DNA of 64,000 bases from Astropecten irregularis (taxonomy: Eukaryota > Echinodermata > Asteroidea > Paxillosida > Astropectinidae): the NCBI GenBank assembly GCA_963971285.1, contig OZ020244.1:33790001-33854000 (forward strand). Direction: 5' to 3'. The stretch's first letter is position 1. Each line of letters begins with the position of its first letter. The notes below the pieces were generated by a model. It saw only the letters and a list, made by a program, of their open reading frames with translations, made no database searches and was not told the DNA's origin. This document shows, one piece after another, positions 21,771 through 32,611 of this stretch. The position numbers were made by a program, and so were the translations under genes.

Positions 21771-23674
21771 AGTAATGTACATGTGTACTTAAATGGGTTT
21801 GTGTATCTGCAGCTTTTTTGTGATACTTCTCCAGATAAAACTTTCAACTATGCCTCCATAATTAGTTGCAGCCCATCACTTCTTAGCAGTCTGCAGAATG
21901 GGATTGTTTTACTGCAAATGTAAAACATGCCTGTTTCAAAGTGTTGTTACTGGGATACTTGTAAAAAAAAAATTAAATAAATACAGTACTTTCAAAGTTT
22001 TTGAAAAGCTGCAGATTTATCAGGTTTTCTGATTTATAAAAATTTAACATTTATAGGACCTTACAGCAGTGTGATGTGTGTATTGAAATATTGTATTTCA
22101 GTTCACTGAGTATATGGAACTTTGAATGATGACTTTATAATTTAAGTTATGCCACCATCACTCATTGGCAGATTGCAGAATTGAGTTTTACAGCCAACTG
22201 ACAAGTATGTCTGTGGTGCATATTATTTTGAAGCTACGTAAAATGGTACGGTTTAAAACTAATGTAAATTTTTGAATGGAAAGGTTAAAAGACTTCACAG
22301 TTTCATCACAGAGAATGATTACACCCTTCATCTCTGTGCACATATAATGCACATCTACCTTGGAAGTTTAGTTTGAAGTTTTTTGAACATATTTGTATTA
22401 TTGTACACTCAAGCATACACAACTTGAATAATGCAATCATACTCATAAAGGTTTTATTTTTGCTGTACGTTGTTGTCTTGTACTTATTAATGGGACAATA
22501 ATTATTTAGCAGAAATCAGTACAATACTTGGTTTGTTAAGTAAGGGGGATTATTTTGACACCTTATACCAAATTTCATGAGAGTGGGGTACATGTTTGAG
22601 ACCTTGCACCATATGAACTGTACATACATACATATTTTCTACCATTAATTATGTCAACGTTGAACATGTTTTGTTTTACTATGCTTGAGTACGTGTCCTA
22701 TAGAACTTGTGTTTCAATCACATTATTTATTCTCGGTCACTCCTTAGCAAGTTGAAAAATTCTGTCATATTAGTGAACACAGGTATCATAAGACAAAATA
22801 TAGGGCATCTAGGACAGTTACCTTCATTGCCACTGTAAAGTATAGGCTTGATAGTTTGTTAATAGTGGTATTTTTAAGGTATAATGTTTAGTGTACTCAG
22901 TTCCTCAAAGAAAAAATAAATACATGCACATTTATGTGTTACATGATGAGAATTAAAGATTTTGGTGACTATTCTTTGCTTGAATTTTTGTGTCAATATA
23001 ATTATTATGAAAAAATTATTTTTATAAAAAAATCTTTTAGATTGCCTTGTCACACTATTTCAGAAAGTGCTACACTTTTAGAAAGATTATCAAGAAAAGA
23101 AGGCAGTATTTTCAAACATCTTCATCGATCTTTATTCAATAAGTAAACTCTTCAAATCTTGTTAAAAACAATTTCACCAAAACTGGGGAAGCACTCATTA
23201 AAATAATCAGATTTTTTAATCAGCCAAAAGACTGTACTAAAGTATTGGGAAGTGGGGTTTTGATGAGGAAACTCGTATAAAACGTTCCTTCTCGATGACT
23301 CATGAATGTACATTACAATAGGATTTCTGTTGCTGTACTACATTAGGCTAACGTACAATATGGGGCGAGTTTGTCTGATACGCTATGAAATTGGTGGCGA
23401 AATTCACGGGGGCGAAGTGACTTGGGGGCGAAATGTTCATAGAGTGCACGCGAAAAAAACCCAACTCGCCCCATATGACCGTACGTACAAGTGATTTCGC
23501 CCCCATCCTTTTTTGCCGAATTTCTCCCAAACGTGCCACTTTTGCAAGGGGGAACAAGCAGATATGTGATCAGCATGTCCTAATGGTCAACTGGTGCAAA
23601 ATTCAGCCCCTCCCTCGGTGGTGGCCACGAAAATCATTTTCTAGAAGACTTTTTGCACTTCGTCCCATAGTCTA

Positions 23675-24333
23675 TAATGTTATAATTAAAAATAGACAGA
23701 GGCTTTGATATTATAAGCTATTAAATGAAACTTGAGTTGCACTGCTTAGCACAAAAATTTGCTAAGCATAACAATTCTGTCTTAATTTAAAACAGGGTTA
23801 GCAACCAAATTTCCATGTGTTGAGTTTCACTTGTGATTGTTCTTTGGCTGTTGTTTGCTGATCAGGAATATCAAATGGAATGTTAAATGGTAGTTTGTTT
23901 TATTGAGCAAGACATTTTGCGCTAAGCAATTTTTTTTATGCTTAATAGCTCCATGAAATTAGCCCCAGAACATTTATTCATAATGGTTACATTATTTGCA
24001 GAATTTTTAAGAATCACAACAACTCCACCTTTCCAAAATATCCTCCAAACAATTTGTTATGTTGCAGCAAGGACCACATTTTTTGAGAATGTCTGTAGAC
24101 ATTGAATGTTTATTAAAAAAAGAAATGGCCATTATGTTTGTAGAGATCAATATAGAACTTGCCTTGTATCCAATGGGCTGAGTTTCAGTCTACTTGTAGG
24201 TTATAAACTGCAAGTGTTCTGTTCAGTTATCTTCTGTTTGATTTCATGATGATAGGCTAATCCTCAAATGTAGACACTTAGCAAAGAATGGACTTCTAAT
24301 TAGTTAGGATGTGATGATGGTATGACTGGTGAG
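23675..24333. repeat. Type B lectin 3' flank, copy 4, with family D insertion
   Basis: It matches 11638-12070 except for a 226 bp family D element at 23741-23966. The counterpart reads GAGTTGCCTGAACATTTATT without the insert, so the insertion postdates the duplication. Confidence 0.75.
23741..23966. mobile_element. Family D inverted-repeat element, copy D2
   Basis: It is bounded by CTGCTTAGCACAAAAATTTG and CTCCATGAAATTAGCCCC. The left tip is shortened relative to D1. It is absent from the paralogous flank at 11700. Confidence 0.75.
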
Positions 24334-24720
24334 TTAAGGAGCTGTGAAGCGGCCATTGGCATCAGCCTGCAGGCAGAACATCTTTGGGGTAGAAGATGGA
24401 CTGGTAGAGAACTCGCACATTGCAGCTCTAGTAGAGGAGCATCTTAGGTCACTCCACAGACCAACATTTGCATATGACATTACAATGCAGTCTCTGTGTT
24501 CTGGCTTCCCTGGTGCCCAGTTGAAGTAGTTGAGGGAGTCAGGAACCACCAAGCCCCCTCCCATGTCAGAGCAGGCTTTAGATGCTGCTTCCCAACTCAT
24601 TGTCTTATTCAGCAGCTGGTAGCAAGAACCACCAAATCCTTCTTGACCGGGCCGGCAATGCTGAGCATAAACACATGCAACCGTGATCACAATGTACATG
24701 TACAGCCAAACCTGCTTCAA
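24334..24720 (-). pseudogene. C-type lectin copy 4, start codon lost and core deleted
   Basis: The frame stays open for 128 codons, but two lesions are visible. The initiator position is TTG (TTCAA on the plus strand at 24716-24720), where the other copies have ATG. Also, 47 codons are missing in frame between PDSL and NYFNW, removing LWVG and cysteines 91 and 110. The next in-frame ATG is codon 8, within the signal peptide. KPE takes the EPN position and WSD the WND position. The lost segment is about half of the CTLD core, so a folded lectin is unlikely. The 3' flank is type B. Confidence 0.8.
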
Positions 24721-25464
24721 ACCACGTTTCTATATCTCTAGATTTGTTGAATGCAGATGATCACATGCCTTGTATATGTAAGGTTTCATTCACTTTGTAG
24801 TGTGTCTGTTACAAACAAATCAAGCATCAACTTTAGATGCCACAGAAGAAATGATTGTTACCACTCTTTTGATGTGTACAGAAAAGATGCTTGCTCTGTG
24901 GTTGACACGATCAACTTGTTTCTGAGTGATTTTGCTGATTCAGTGTCTGAACGTAGAAACCGTTGGAGTCAGAATGAGGTCTGTTTATATCAGACTCTGC
25001 CTTTACTTCATGTAAATACTACCCTGACAATTCTATGAAGATATTAAAAAATGCATCTCATTATTGATGACAGTTTGTAAACAGTCCGTCTTTAAGATAA
25101 ATACACAATTGAAGCTTTGAGGCTATGAGAATCAATATTGTGTAGTGTTGGACCACAGACATCTAGATTATACATCCATTTTATTAATACCATTCTGTGA
25201 CTTGTTGCTATGGCAACTGTTTCTAAGAAGGGAAATAAATAGCAGGTAAACAGAGAGGGTTTTTGAAAATGTCAATCATTATAAAACATTGTAAAAAATG
25301 GTCAAAATGAAACCTCTTTTGCTGCAGCTTCAAGCTTTCAATAAACAGATAGAATAAATGTCTATAAATATACACACTTCTGATGTCAGATATTAATAAC
25401 CGACCTTCATGATAATGAAACTCTATATATTTGTGGGTGGGTGGGGCTTAATTTCTCTACCTGT
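24721..25464. other. Flank of lectin copy 4
   Basis: No gene is recognised. Segment 25125-25330 resembles 3305-3480 (TTCTGTGACTTGTTGCTATGGCAACTG and following), showing another shared spacer of the duplicated array. A 95-codon plus-strand frame at 24751 has no recognisable similarity. Confidence 0.4.
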
Positions 25465-25467
25465 TAA

Positions 25468-25824
25468 AGGTAGTATCATACTTTGGTAAGAAACCAAAAC
25501 AGAAATGCCCACAGATTTACATATAACTTACAGGGTATGAAGATGATGCTAGTAGAAACCTACCGTTAAAATGTTTCCGCCTGAAATGGTGTATTTATTC
25601 AGAAATGAGTAAAACAACGACCGAAAATCTTTTTGATCTTTTAAAAGATCACAAATTAAATATAAAAGACTTAAGAAATACTGTGGCCGTTTTTCACGGT
25701 TTTCTCAAAAAGTGGGCACCGTATGGAATTGAAATTTTCACAGATGACTGTTACTGTATCATCCTTTATATTTTTGCCCATGAATCTGTATTTCTTTGAC
25801 AAAAACCAAAGTATGATACTATCT
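25468..25824 (+). mobile_element. Family A TTAA MITE, copy A2
   Basis: Intact TIRs, TTAA at 25464-25467 and 25825-25828, and the central palindrome are all present; 357 bp. Confidence 0.8.
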
Positions 25825-26509
25825 TTAATATCATTAACCCATTCATTGTAGTTTTTGTTTTTCACTTTACTTGTACTGGCCTCATTATCAGCCACTGGTC
25901 AAATAGAGGTCATCTGGCCAGGCTATGTGTGCAGGTAGCTTGGGGCAAACCATGTAGGCATGCAAATAGTTTAATATCACTGCACAATACCCAAAATTCC
26001 AGGTGGACTGTAATCTACGCACACAGCTGTGTTCAAAACTCATAGAGTAGGGACTGCTAAAAAATTGCTGATCTTTTGAAATGGAAATAAAGCTGGCGTT
26101 GTTCTGTTCTCCTGTTTTATCCAGGAAAAGCTTTTTTATCTAAAACAGGTTATTTTTCCAAATATTTTAAAAAAATTATTTTGCATTATTTTTTGTAGGC
26201 ACTAAGCTGGTCCATGATGTTTTTCAATGTACCGGTAATTCCATTTGATGAGCAATTTATATATTTTAGCTCATACAGCAAAGTAACATTTTTCTAACAA
26301 ACAGTTTTAATTAATGGAGACTGACTGAAAACATTTTCTTTTCAAGAGAAAATTATACAACTTGCCTTACTTGAGTCCATCCGGCCAAGTTTCAATCTGT
26401 GTGTAGGTTAATATGAAAGTTCCTTGTGCAGTTAGATTACATGAATATGAGGCTAATCCTTCAATGTTTGAACATTGTATTCAAACTGTACGTATTAGAA
26501 TGTGATGAG

Positions 26510-27037
26510 TTAAGGAGCTGTGAAGCGGCCATTGGCATCAGCCTGCAGGCAGAAGATCTTGGGGGTAGAAGATGGACTGGTAGAGAACTTGCACATTGTA
26601 GCTCTGTTATAGAAGCAATGCCGATCATACCACAGACCATCCTCATAATATATCATAGCAATGCAGTCTCTCTTTTCTGGCTTCTCTGGTGCCCAGTTGA
26701 AGTAGTTGCACTCCTGACCTTCCCCACCAGACTTCATCCACTTGCCTTCCTCCTCCTTGTCATTACAGCCAACCCAGAGTGGTCCCCTCTGAATATATCC
26801 CTCTTGGACTTTCCTTTTGTACATCTGCCAGATGAACTCATGCTCACTGAGGGAGTCAGGAACCGCCACGCCCCCTCCCATGTCAGAGCAGGCTTTAGAT
26901 GCTGCTTCCCAAGTCATTGTCTTATTCAGCAGCTGGTAGCAAGAACCACCAAATCCTTCTTGACCGGGCCAGCAATGCTGGGCATAAACACATGCAACCG
27001 TGATCACAATGTACATGTACAGCCAAACCTGCTTCAT
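26510..27037 (-). CDS. Secreted C-type lectin-domain protein, copy 5
   Basis: It encodes 175 aa, ATG at 27035-27037. It is nearly identical to copy 3. Differences include GCNDKEEE for GCTDKEEE, a Thr for Ala before the last CTLD Cys, and KIFC for KMFC in the tail. All nine mature cysteines are present. KPE replaces EPN and WYD replaces WND. Its 3' flank is a shortened type A and its 5' flank is type A. It is probably a recent duplicate of copy 3 and is expected to be secreted. Confidence 0.85.
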   Translation of the reverse strand: MKQVWLYMYIVITVACVYAQHCWPGQEGFGGSCYQLLNKTMTWEAASKACSDMGGGVAVPDSLSEHEFIWQMYKRKVQEGYIQRGPLWVGCNDKEEEGKWMKSGGEGQECNYFNWAPEKPEKRDCIAMIYYEDGLWYDRHCFYNRATMCKFSTSPSSTPKIFCLQADANGRFTAP

Positions 27038-27712
27038 GTTGTGTTTACACTGAAGAATCCAAAGTTAAACTTGTCAGTGATTTGAGGAGTAGAGTATGTC
27101 ACCTTTCAAATGATGTTTCTACTTTGAGTCTGTTATTCTTTGCAAGGTACAGCAATGATGATGATCAGTGGAGATACTCATACACTGTTACAATGTACCA
27201 TTCTACATCAGTACATTCAGATCAGTTTGATGTAATCTGTGAACATTCCATGTATCATCAAGTGAAGATATAGGCCACAGTCACTGATAGTGTCTTCAAC
27301 TGTTCTTCTTGGATGTTCAACTGTTCTTCTTGTATAGTTTTACAAATAGTAAGAACAAAGGGTAAAATTCACTGAAACAGAAGTCTTTGACGCAAAGCAG
27401 AATCACATGCAGCCAGTAGGAACATCTACTGGCAAGTGAGAGTCTTCTGTTTTACTCTTCAGGGTATTGTGCTTCGTTGACCGGATGATTTAAATGTGGT
27501 GAAATTATTTTTTGCATCATTTGGTGTCCTTGGCTTGCTTTGGAAATAATTTATAAAGAATTGTGATGCTGTACGATAAGAAACACTATGGAGTCTCTTC
27601 TGCTAAATCGGTTTTCTGTTCAATATATTTGCAATTCAAGTGTTTCCTCTGTACATATGTAAAACTAGTGTTACTGTTGACAGATATGCTTCCTGAAATA
27701 AACATGAGCTTG
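27038..27712. repeat. Type A lectin 5' flank, copy 5
   Basis: It matches 15792-16422 and 29752-30431. At its end it reads ATGAGCTTG-TTAA-AAACAAATTATTGAG, giving an uninterrupted version of the site where the piggyBac-like element is inserted at 30432. Confidence 0.75.
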
Positions 27713-27716
27713 TTAA

Positions 27717-28059
27717 AAACAAATTATTGAGTTTGAGACAGAAATTGGACTCAACAGTTCGTAAACAGTGCAAACAGTCCCCATGGGAAATCTTGGTTCA
27801 TCACATGGTGGGTTTTTCAAGCAAATCAAGATTTAGTGTCTTTTCCAAAGATTGTTCGTCCGAACGATTTTTGGAACAAACATAAAGTAAACTATTCTTA
27901 ATTTTTATAAGAAAAACCAAGTCAGGTTTTCGAAAGTTTCTTGTGACTGAGATGTCCGATTGAGCTCAAATTTTCACAGGTTTATTATTTCATGTACATG
28001 TTTGATCAGACAAAGTATAAGTGCAGTCCTGTGACCTTTACCAATCATGTATTATACCT
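27717..28059 (+). mobile_element. Family B TTAA MITE, left-truncated
   Basis: It is flanked by TTAA (27713-27716 and 28060-28063). The left TIR and about 190 bp of interior are shortened relative to 14299-14835. The right TIR (CAATCATGTATTATACCT) is intact. Confidence 0.65.
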
Positions 28060-28149
28060 TTAAGGTTTGTAGAATGTATGTGCTGACTATGGTAAACTCT
28101 TTACAAGTAATAAACTGCTGAGAACTGCTCAACAGCCAAAATAATGACC

Positions 28150-28395
28150 AGAAATGTATAAAAATGCTTGGAGTTAGGACAACCTGACGTTTCGATCCTA
28201 GCAGGATCTGTATTGAAGATCCTAATAGGATCGAAACGTCCATGATATACTCTTGTAAGTCTTGTTAGGAAAGTTTGAATATGTATGATAGATATGAAAG
28301 ATGTGATGCAGTTTGTATAACCAATCTCTGTCCCGCTTGATGCGATATTCAAATCACACATTAGTGGAGCATTTTGTTGATTTTCATCATTCAAA
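28150..28395. repeat. GATCCTAGCAGGATC-type repeat
   Basis: Inverted motifs TTTCGATCCTAGCAGGATC and GATCCTAATAGGATCGAAACG lie 10-20 bp apart. The segment recurs at 33705-33945, and single motifs occur at 38855 and 46760. It is a dispersed short repeat with a self-complementary core and no ORF. Confidence 0.6.
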
Positions 28396-28445
28396 ATAAT
28401 TTTAAAAATCTGGTGATAAAAGTATGATTTCCTACAAATTTTTTA

Positions 28446-28796
28446 AGGTAGTATCATACTTTGGTAAGAAACCAAAACAGAAATGTTCACAGATTTACGT
28501 ATCAGGATATGAAGATGGTGGTGGTAGAAACATACCATTAAAATTGGTCTGCCTGAAATGGTGTTTTTATCCACAAATTAGTAAAACAACAACCGAAAAT
28601 CTTTCTGATCTTTTAAAAGATCAAAAATAAAAAGGGAAAAGACTTAAGAAATACTGTGACCGTTTTTCACGATTTTCTCAAAAAGTGGGCACCGTATGGG
28701 ACTGAAATTTTCACAGATGACTGTGACTGTATCTTCCTTGATATTTTTGCCCATGAATCTGTACTTCTTTGAAAAAACCAAATTATGATATTACCT
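28446..28796 (+). mobile_element. Family A TTAA MITE, copy A3
   Basis: TIRs bound about 351 bp with TTAA at 28443-28446 and 28797-28800; the central palindrome is present. Confidence 0.8.
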
Positions 28797-29223
28797 TTAA
28801 ATTAACAACACTTTTATCACAGAAGCTTTGATACCATTTAAGCTATTACGTGAAAGTTTAGTTGAGTTAACATTTATTATCATTAATTATTTAAATTCTG
28901 AAATTAACAACTCCACCTTTCCAAAATATTTTCCAAATGATCCATTGTAGTGCAGCAATATCAAACCTTTTTTGGAGAATGTTTTTAAATATTGAATGTT
29001 TAAAAAGAATTGGCCAATTTATTTGAAAAAAAATCAAGTTATATAAGAACTTGCCTTGTATCCAATGGGCTGAGTTTCAGTCTACTTGTAGGTTAAACTG
29101 CAAGTGTTCTGTTCAGTTATCTGCTGTTTGATTTCATGATGATAGGCTAATCCTCAAATGTAGACACTTAGCAAAGAATGGACTTCTATTTAGTTAGGAC
29201 GTGATGATGGTATGACTGATGAG

Positions 29224-29751
29224 TTAAGGAGCTGTGAAGCGCCCATTGGCATCAGCCTGCAGGCAGAACATCTTGGGGGTAGAAGATGGACTGGTAGAGA
29301 ACTTGCACATTGTAGCTCTAGTAGAGGAGCAACGTAGGTCATCCCACAGACCATCCATTAAAAATCTCATAGTGATGCAGTTTCCCCCATCTGGCTTCCC
29401 TGGTGCCCAGTTGAAGTAGTTGCACTCCTGACCTTCCCCACCAGACTTCATCCACTTGCCTTCCTCCTCCTCGTCAGTACAGCCAACCCAGAGAGGTCCA
29501 ATCTGAATATATCCCTCTTGGACTTTCCTTGTGTACATCTGCCAGATGAACTCATGCTCACTGAGGGAGTCAGGAACCACCAAGCCCCCTCCCATGTCAG
29601 AGCAGGCTTTAGATGCTGCTTCCCAAGTCATTCTCTTATTCAGCAGCTGGTAGCAAGAACCACCAAATCCTTCTTGACCGGACCGGCAATGCTGAGCATA
29701 AACACATGCAACCGTGATCACAATGTACATGTACAGCCATACCTGCTTCAT
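29224..29751 (-). CDS. Secreted C-type lectin-domain protein, copy 6
   Basis: It encodes 175 aa from an ATG at 29749-29751. It has the MKQ-type signal peptide and all nine mature cysteines. The sugar triplet is KPD with GGN following, and WDD stands at the WND position. TDEEEEGKW replaces TDKEEEGKW in the disulfide loop. The 5' flank is type A (as copies 3 and 5) while the 3' flank is type B (as copies 2, 4 and 7), so the gene sits at a recombination junction between two unit types. Confidence 0.85.
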   Translation of the reverse strand: MKQVWLYMYIVITVACVYAQHCRSGQEGFGGSCYQLLNKRMTWEAASKACSDMGGGLVVPDSLSEHEFIWQMYTRKVQEGYIQIGPLWVGCTDEEEEGKWMKSGGEGQECNYFNWAPGKPDGGNCITMRFLMDGLWDDLRCSSTRATMCKFSTSPSSTPKMFCLQADANGRFTAP

Positions 29752-30431
29752 GTTGTGTTTACACTGAAGAATCCAAAGTTAAACTTGTCAGTGATTTGAG
29801 GAGTGTAGAGTATGTCACCTTTCAAATGATGTTTCTTCTTTGAGTCTGTTATTCTTTGCAAGGTACAGCAATGATGATGATCAGTGGAGATACTCATACA
29901 CTGTTACAATGTACCATTCTACATCAGTACATTCAGATCAGTTTGATGTAATCTGTGAACATTTCATGTATCATCAAATGAAGATATAGGCCACAGTCAC
30001 TGATAGTGTCTTCAACTGTTCTTCTTGGATGTTCAACTGTTCTTCTTGGATAGTTTTACAAAGAGTAAGAACAAAGGGTCGAATTGACTGAAACAGAAGT
30101 CAGAGACACAAAGCAGAATCACATGCAGCCAGCATGAACATCTACTGGCAAGTGAGAGCTTTATAATTCTACTCTTCAGGGTATTGTGCTTCGTTGACCG
30201 GATGATTTAAATGTGGTGAAATTATTTTTTGCATCATTTGGTGTCCTTGGCTTGCTGTGGAAATAATTTATAAAGAATTGTGATGTTGTACGATAAGAAA
30301 TAATATGGAGTCTCTTCTGCTAAATTGGATTTTCTGTTCACTATATTTGCAAGTCAAGTTTGTCTTTTGTAAATATGTAAAAAATAGTGTTACTGTTGAC
30401 AGATATGCTTCCTGATATAAACATGAGCTTG
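29752..30431. repeat. Type A lectin 5' flank, copy 6
   Basis: It matches the flanks of copies 3 and 5. A 25 bp doublet (GGATGTTCAACTGTTCTTCTT) near 30020 is shared with copy 5 but not copy 3. It ends at the TTAA of the piggyBac-like insertion. Confidence 0.75.
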
Positions 30432-30692
30432 TTAACCCTTTCAGCCCCACATTGTTTATTACCATGTGTCCTGTGGTGCCCACATTGTTTGTGCACAGTA
30501 CACTGCCCTGTCCCACGTTTTTTTTGCACACACACAAAAAATGCAGCTCAGAATAAATGTTATTTTCAACTCGATTTTCAGTATGAAGGAACTCATGGGA
30601 AAAAAACTTTATGCACAAACCTTGAAGCCACTGAAATGATCTTTCCAACCATGTATAAATTATTATGTACTTGTTTTATTATTTGCACAATA

Positions 30693-30974
30693 TCACAAAT
30701 TGCGTGTCTGAGCACCGCGAAGTCCACCGCGGCCACCACCACGGCCACCGCCACGACACCGCGGGCTCCAGTCGCACTCGGCCCGGTGCCGCGGTGTTGG
30801 CTTGGCCCGCTCCCGGTACGGTGTTGTGGCACTTGAACCAGCTGAGTTCGTAGCATCAAAATCATCATAAGAATCACTGCTGATATCACTGGGATCTTCT
30901 GAACTAGTTGATTCCATGTCTGAATCACTATCAGGAAAAAGCTCAGCAAGAATTACGACCTCACGATCAGTCAT
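30693..30974 (-). pseudogene. piggyBac-like transposase, N-terminal remnant
   Basis: It encodes 93 aa from Met at 30972-30974 (MTDREVVILAELFPDSDSD). An acidic Ser/Asp/Glu-rich region follows, then a Gly/Arg-rich run ending GAQTRNL. An acidic N terminus and Gly/Arg-rich linker are common before the catalytic core in piggyBac transposases. The frame is open upstream to 31145 but those codons look non-coding. The stop at 30693 precedes any catalytic Asp. It is followed on the minus strand by AATAAA near 30680. It is not active; it could be an MITE-like deletion product or a truncated accessory ORF. Confidence 0.6.
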
Positions 30975-31156
30975 GATGCTCAAGAGGCGAGCAAATTCCA
31001 GCTTGAAAACTTCGTTGGCGTTGTAACTTTGTAGGTCAATTTTCTCGAAAATTCGTAATGGCGTCCCTATGTGTATTGTGTACCATTGGAAAGACGCGTC
31101 ATTGAGCTTTCTACCTGTATAAAACTCAATACCAGAGGGCGTCAAGCGAAGCTTCT

Positions 31157-31642
31157 AGGGATGCACCACACTAAATAGCTCAAAAATCAATGCGCCGAGC
31201 TGATTATCACAATGTGTGTACCCTCAAATGTTTTTTAAATATGCAATTTGGGGGGTCGTGCAATTAATATATTGTGTAATTTTGACTGGTTATGACAACC
31301 TGGGGGTTCAGTGCTTCGGCCTGTTGTGGAGACTTGAGATATTTTGGTTTAAAATCCGGTCCTACATTGTCTTGAACGTGGAGGGTTGCTTCATGAAAAC
31401 TCGTAGCAAGTCGGTTACGGAATAAGGACAATTCGGGGGTGTTTTTTTCTTGGGGCAATTAGCAAAAAATCCAATCGGTTACCCATCTAAAAATTGAAAA
31501 GAATTGGGTAGATGAGAGTTCACACTATCATTAACACTATTGCACCAACAACTGAGAAACTTCTGGATGGTGATTTTTGAACTGTGAAGTTGAGGGATTT
31601 TACACTAAGGTCAATGGGAGTTTATTTAGTGTGGTGCACCCT
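31157..31642. mobile_element. 485 bp TIR element inside piggyBac, copy 1
   Basis: Termini AGGGATGCACCACACTAAATA and its near inverse TATTTAGTGTGGTGCACCCT delimit the element. It is about 98 percent identical to 32612-33096 (for example CGGCC against CGACC, CATCT against CATCC). There is no meaningful ORF; the 69-codon frame is shared by both copies and has no recognised features. Confidence 0.75.
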
Positions 31643-32611
31643 ATAGGTCACAAGATGGCGGCGCATTGGTAGCCATTTTGTGATAGCGCCACCACTCTGT
31701 TGTGAGAGGCGAGAACGAAAAGAAGCTGTATAAGACCAAGTTTCTCATCAGATTTTGTTAATTATTTCCTGAAAACATCATTCCTAATACGCATAAACCT
31801 TGTATTACGCAACTTACATTGTCTTTCTACACCCTACGAGTTTTGTTTAGACGAAGGTGGCCCAACTTTTAACCCCATTAGACCCAAAATTGTAACCCTA
31901 GCCGGCCGAAATTCCAACCCAATCCCCTAAATTGTAACCCTAGTCCCCCAAATTCAATCCTATCACCAGTTTTAAACCCTAAATCGCTCTGATTCCAACC
32001 CTAACCCCAGCCAGGCCCCCAAACCTAGACCCAACCCTAGCAAGCCCCGCCCACATGATGACAACCCTTATCGCCTCTTTCTCACTTTTCAGAGGGGAAA
32101 TTATTATTTTCAAGGACAGTGAAATTTGGTGAAATGTAATATGCATTGATTAATCCCATAAAAGTTCATCATTATGTCTCAATATGGATACTGGGGCAGA
32201 AATATTCAACGGAATAGCCGAAACGCCCCCCCCCCCCCCCCCCCCACAACCAAACAGGCCAACCTTGACCTTACACCACTTTTCCATGTGAAATGACACC
32301 CTCGCCTTGATTAATTAAACTATCTGTAATGGCCTGAACATCATTGCATCCTAAAATAGCCATAAGATAACTTTGTGAGGAAATAATATGTGGATTCAGA
32401 GCCCGACTTTCCATGGGGTGTACACAATATTATAAGGGAGAATGTGCACGTTTGTATGGCCACCACGGGTCAACGACCTAACACATTAAGCCGTGCCGTA
32501 GAAAAACGCAATAATATTTTTCAATTTTGTTTTCACATATGAGCTCAGTGTCATAAACTCTACACTTTGAGCCTAATTGGACAACCAATTAAAAAAGTTT
32601 ACCCCCCTTAT
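31643..32611. other. Segment between the two 485 bp repeats
   Basis: It begins GGTCACAAGATGGCGGCGCA. From 31860 to 32045 it carries a degenerate array of AACCCTA/CCCTAA-like words, then AT-rich sequence and a 20-base poly-C run (32226-32245). There is no gene. It may be part of the old piggyBac interior or cargo. Confidence 0.45.
31860..32045 (+). repeat. Degenerate CCCTAA-like array
   Basis: At least nine AACCCTA, CCCTAA or close variants occur in 185 bp, separated by irregular spacers (CCCCAAATT, CCAACC). Metazoan telomeres are TTAGGG/CCCTAA, but spacing here is too irregular for a recent telomere. Confidence 0.4.

Larger units (their letters stand above)
20050..23672 (+). mobile_element. 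TA-flanked 3.6 kb element, second of tandem pair
   Basis: The period to the first copy is exactly 3625 bp, i.e. 3623 bp plus one TA. The right flank is TA at 23673-23674. All long frames and every line I compared are identical to copy 1. The join reads CATAGTC-TA-GACTATG. The pair may be a very recent tandem event, an insertion of one element at the end of the other, or an assembly duplication. Confidence 0.7.

Noticed and set aside
31264..31458. 64-69 codon frames in the 485 bp repeat
   Set aside because: They are duplicated with the repeat, overlap on both strands and show no coding signature.
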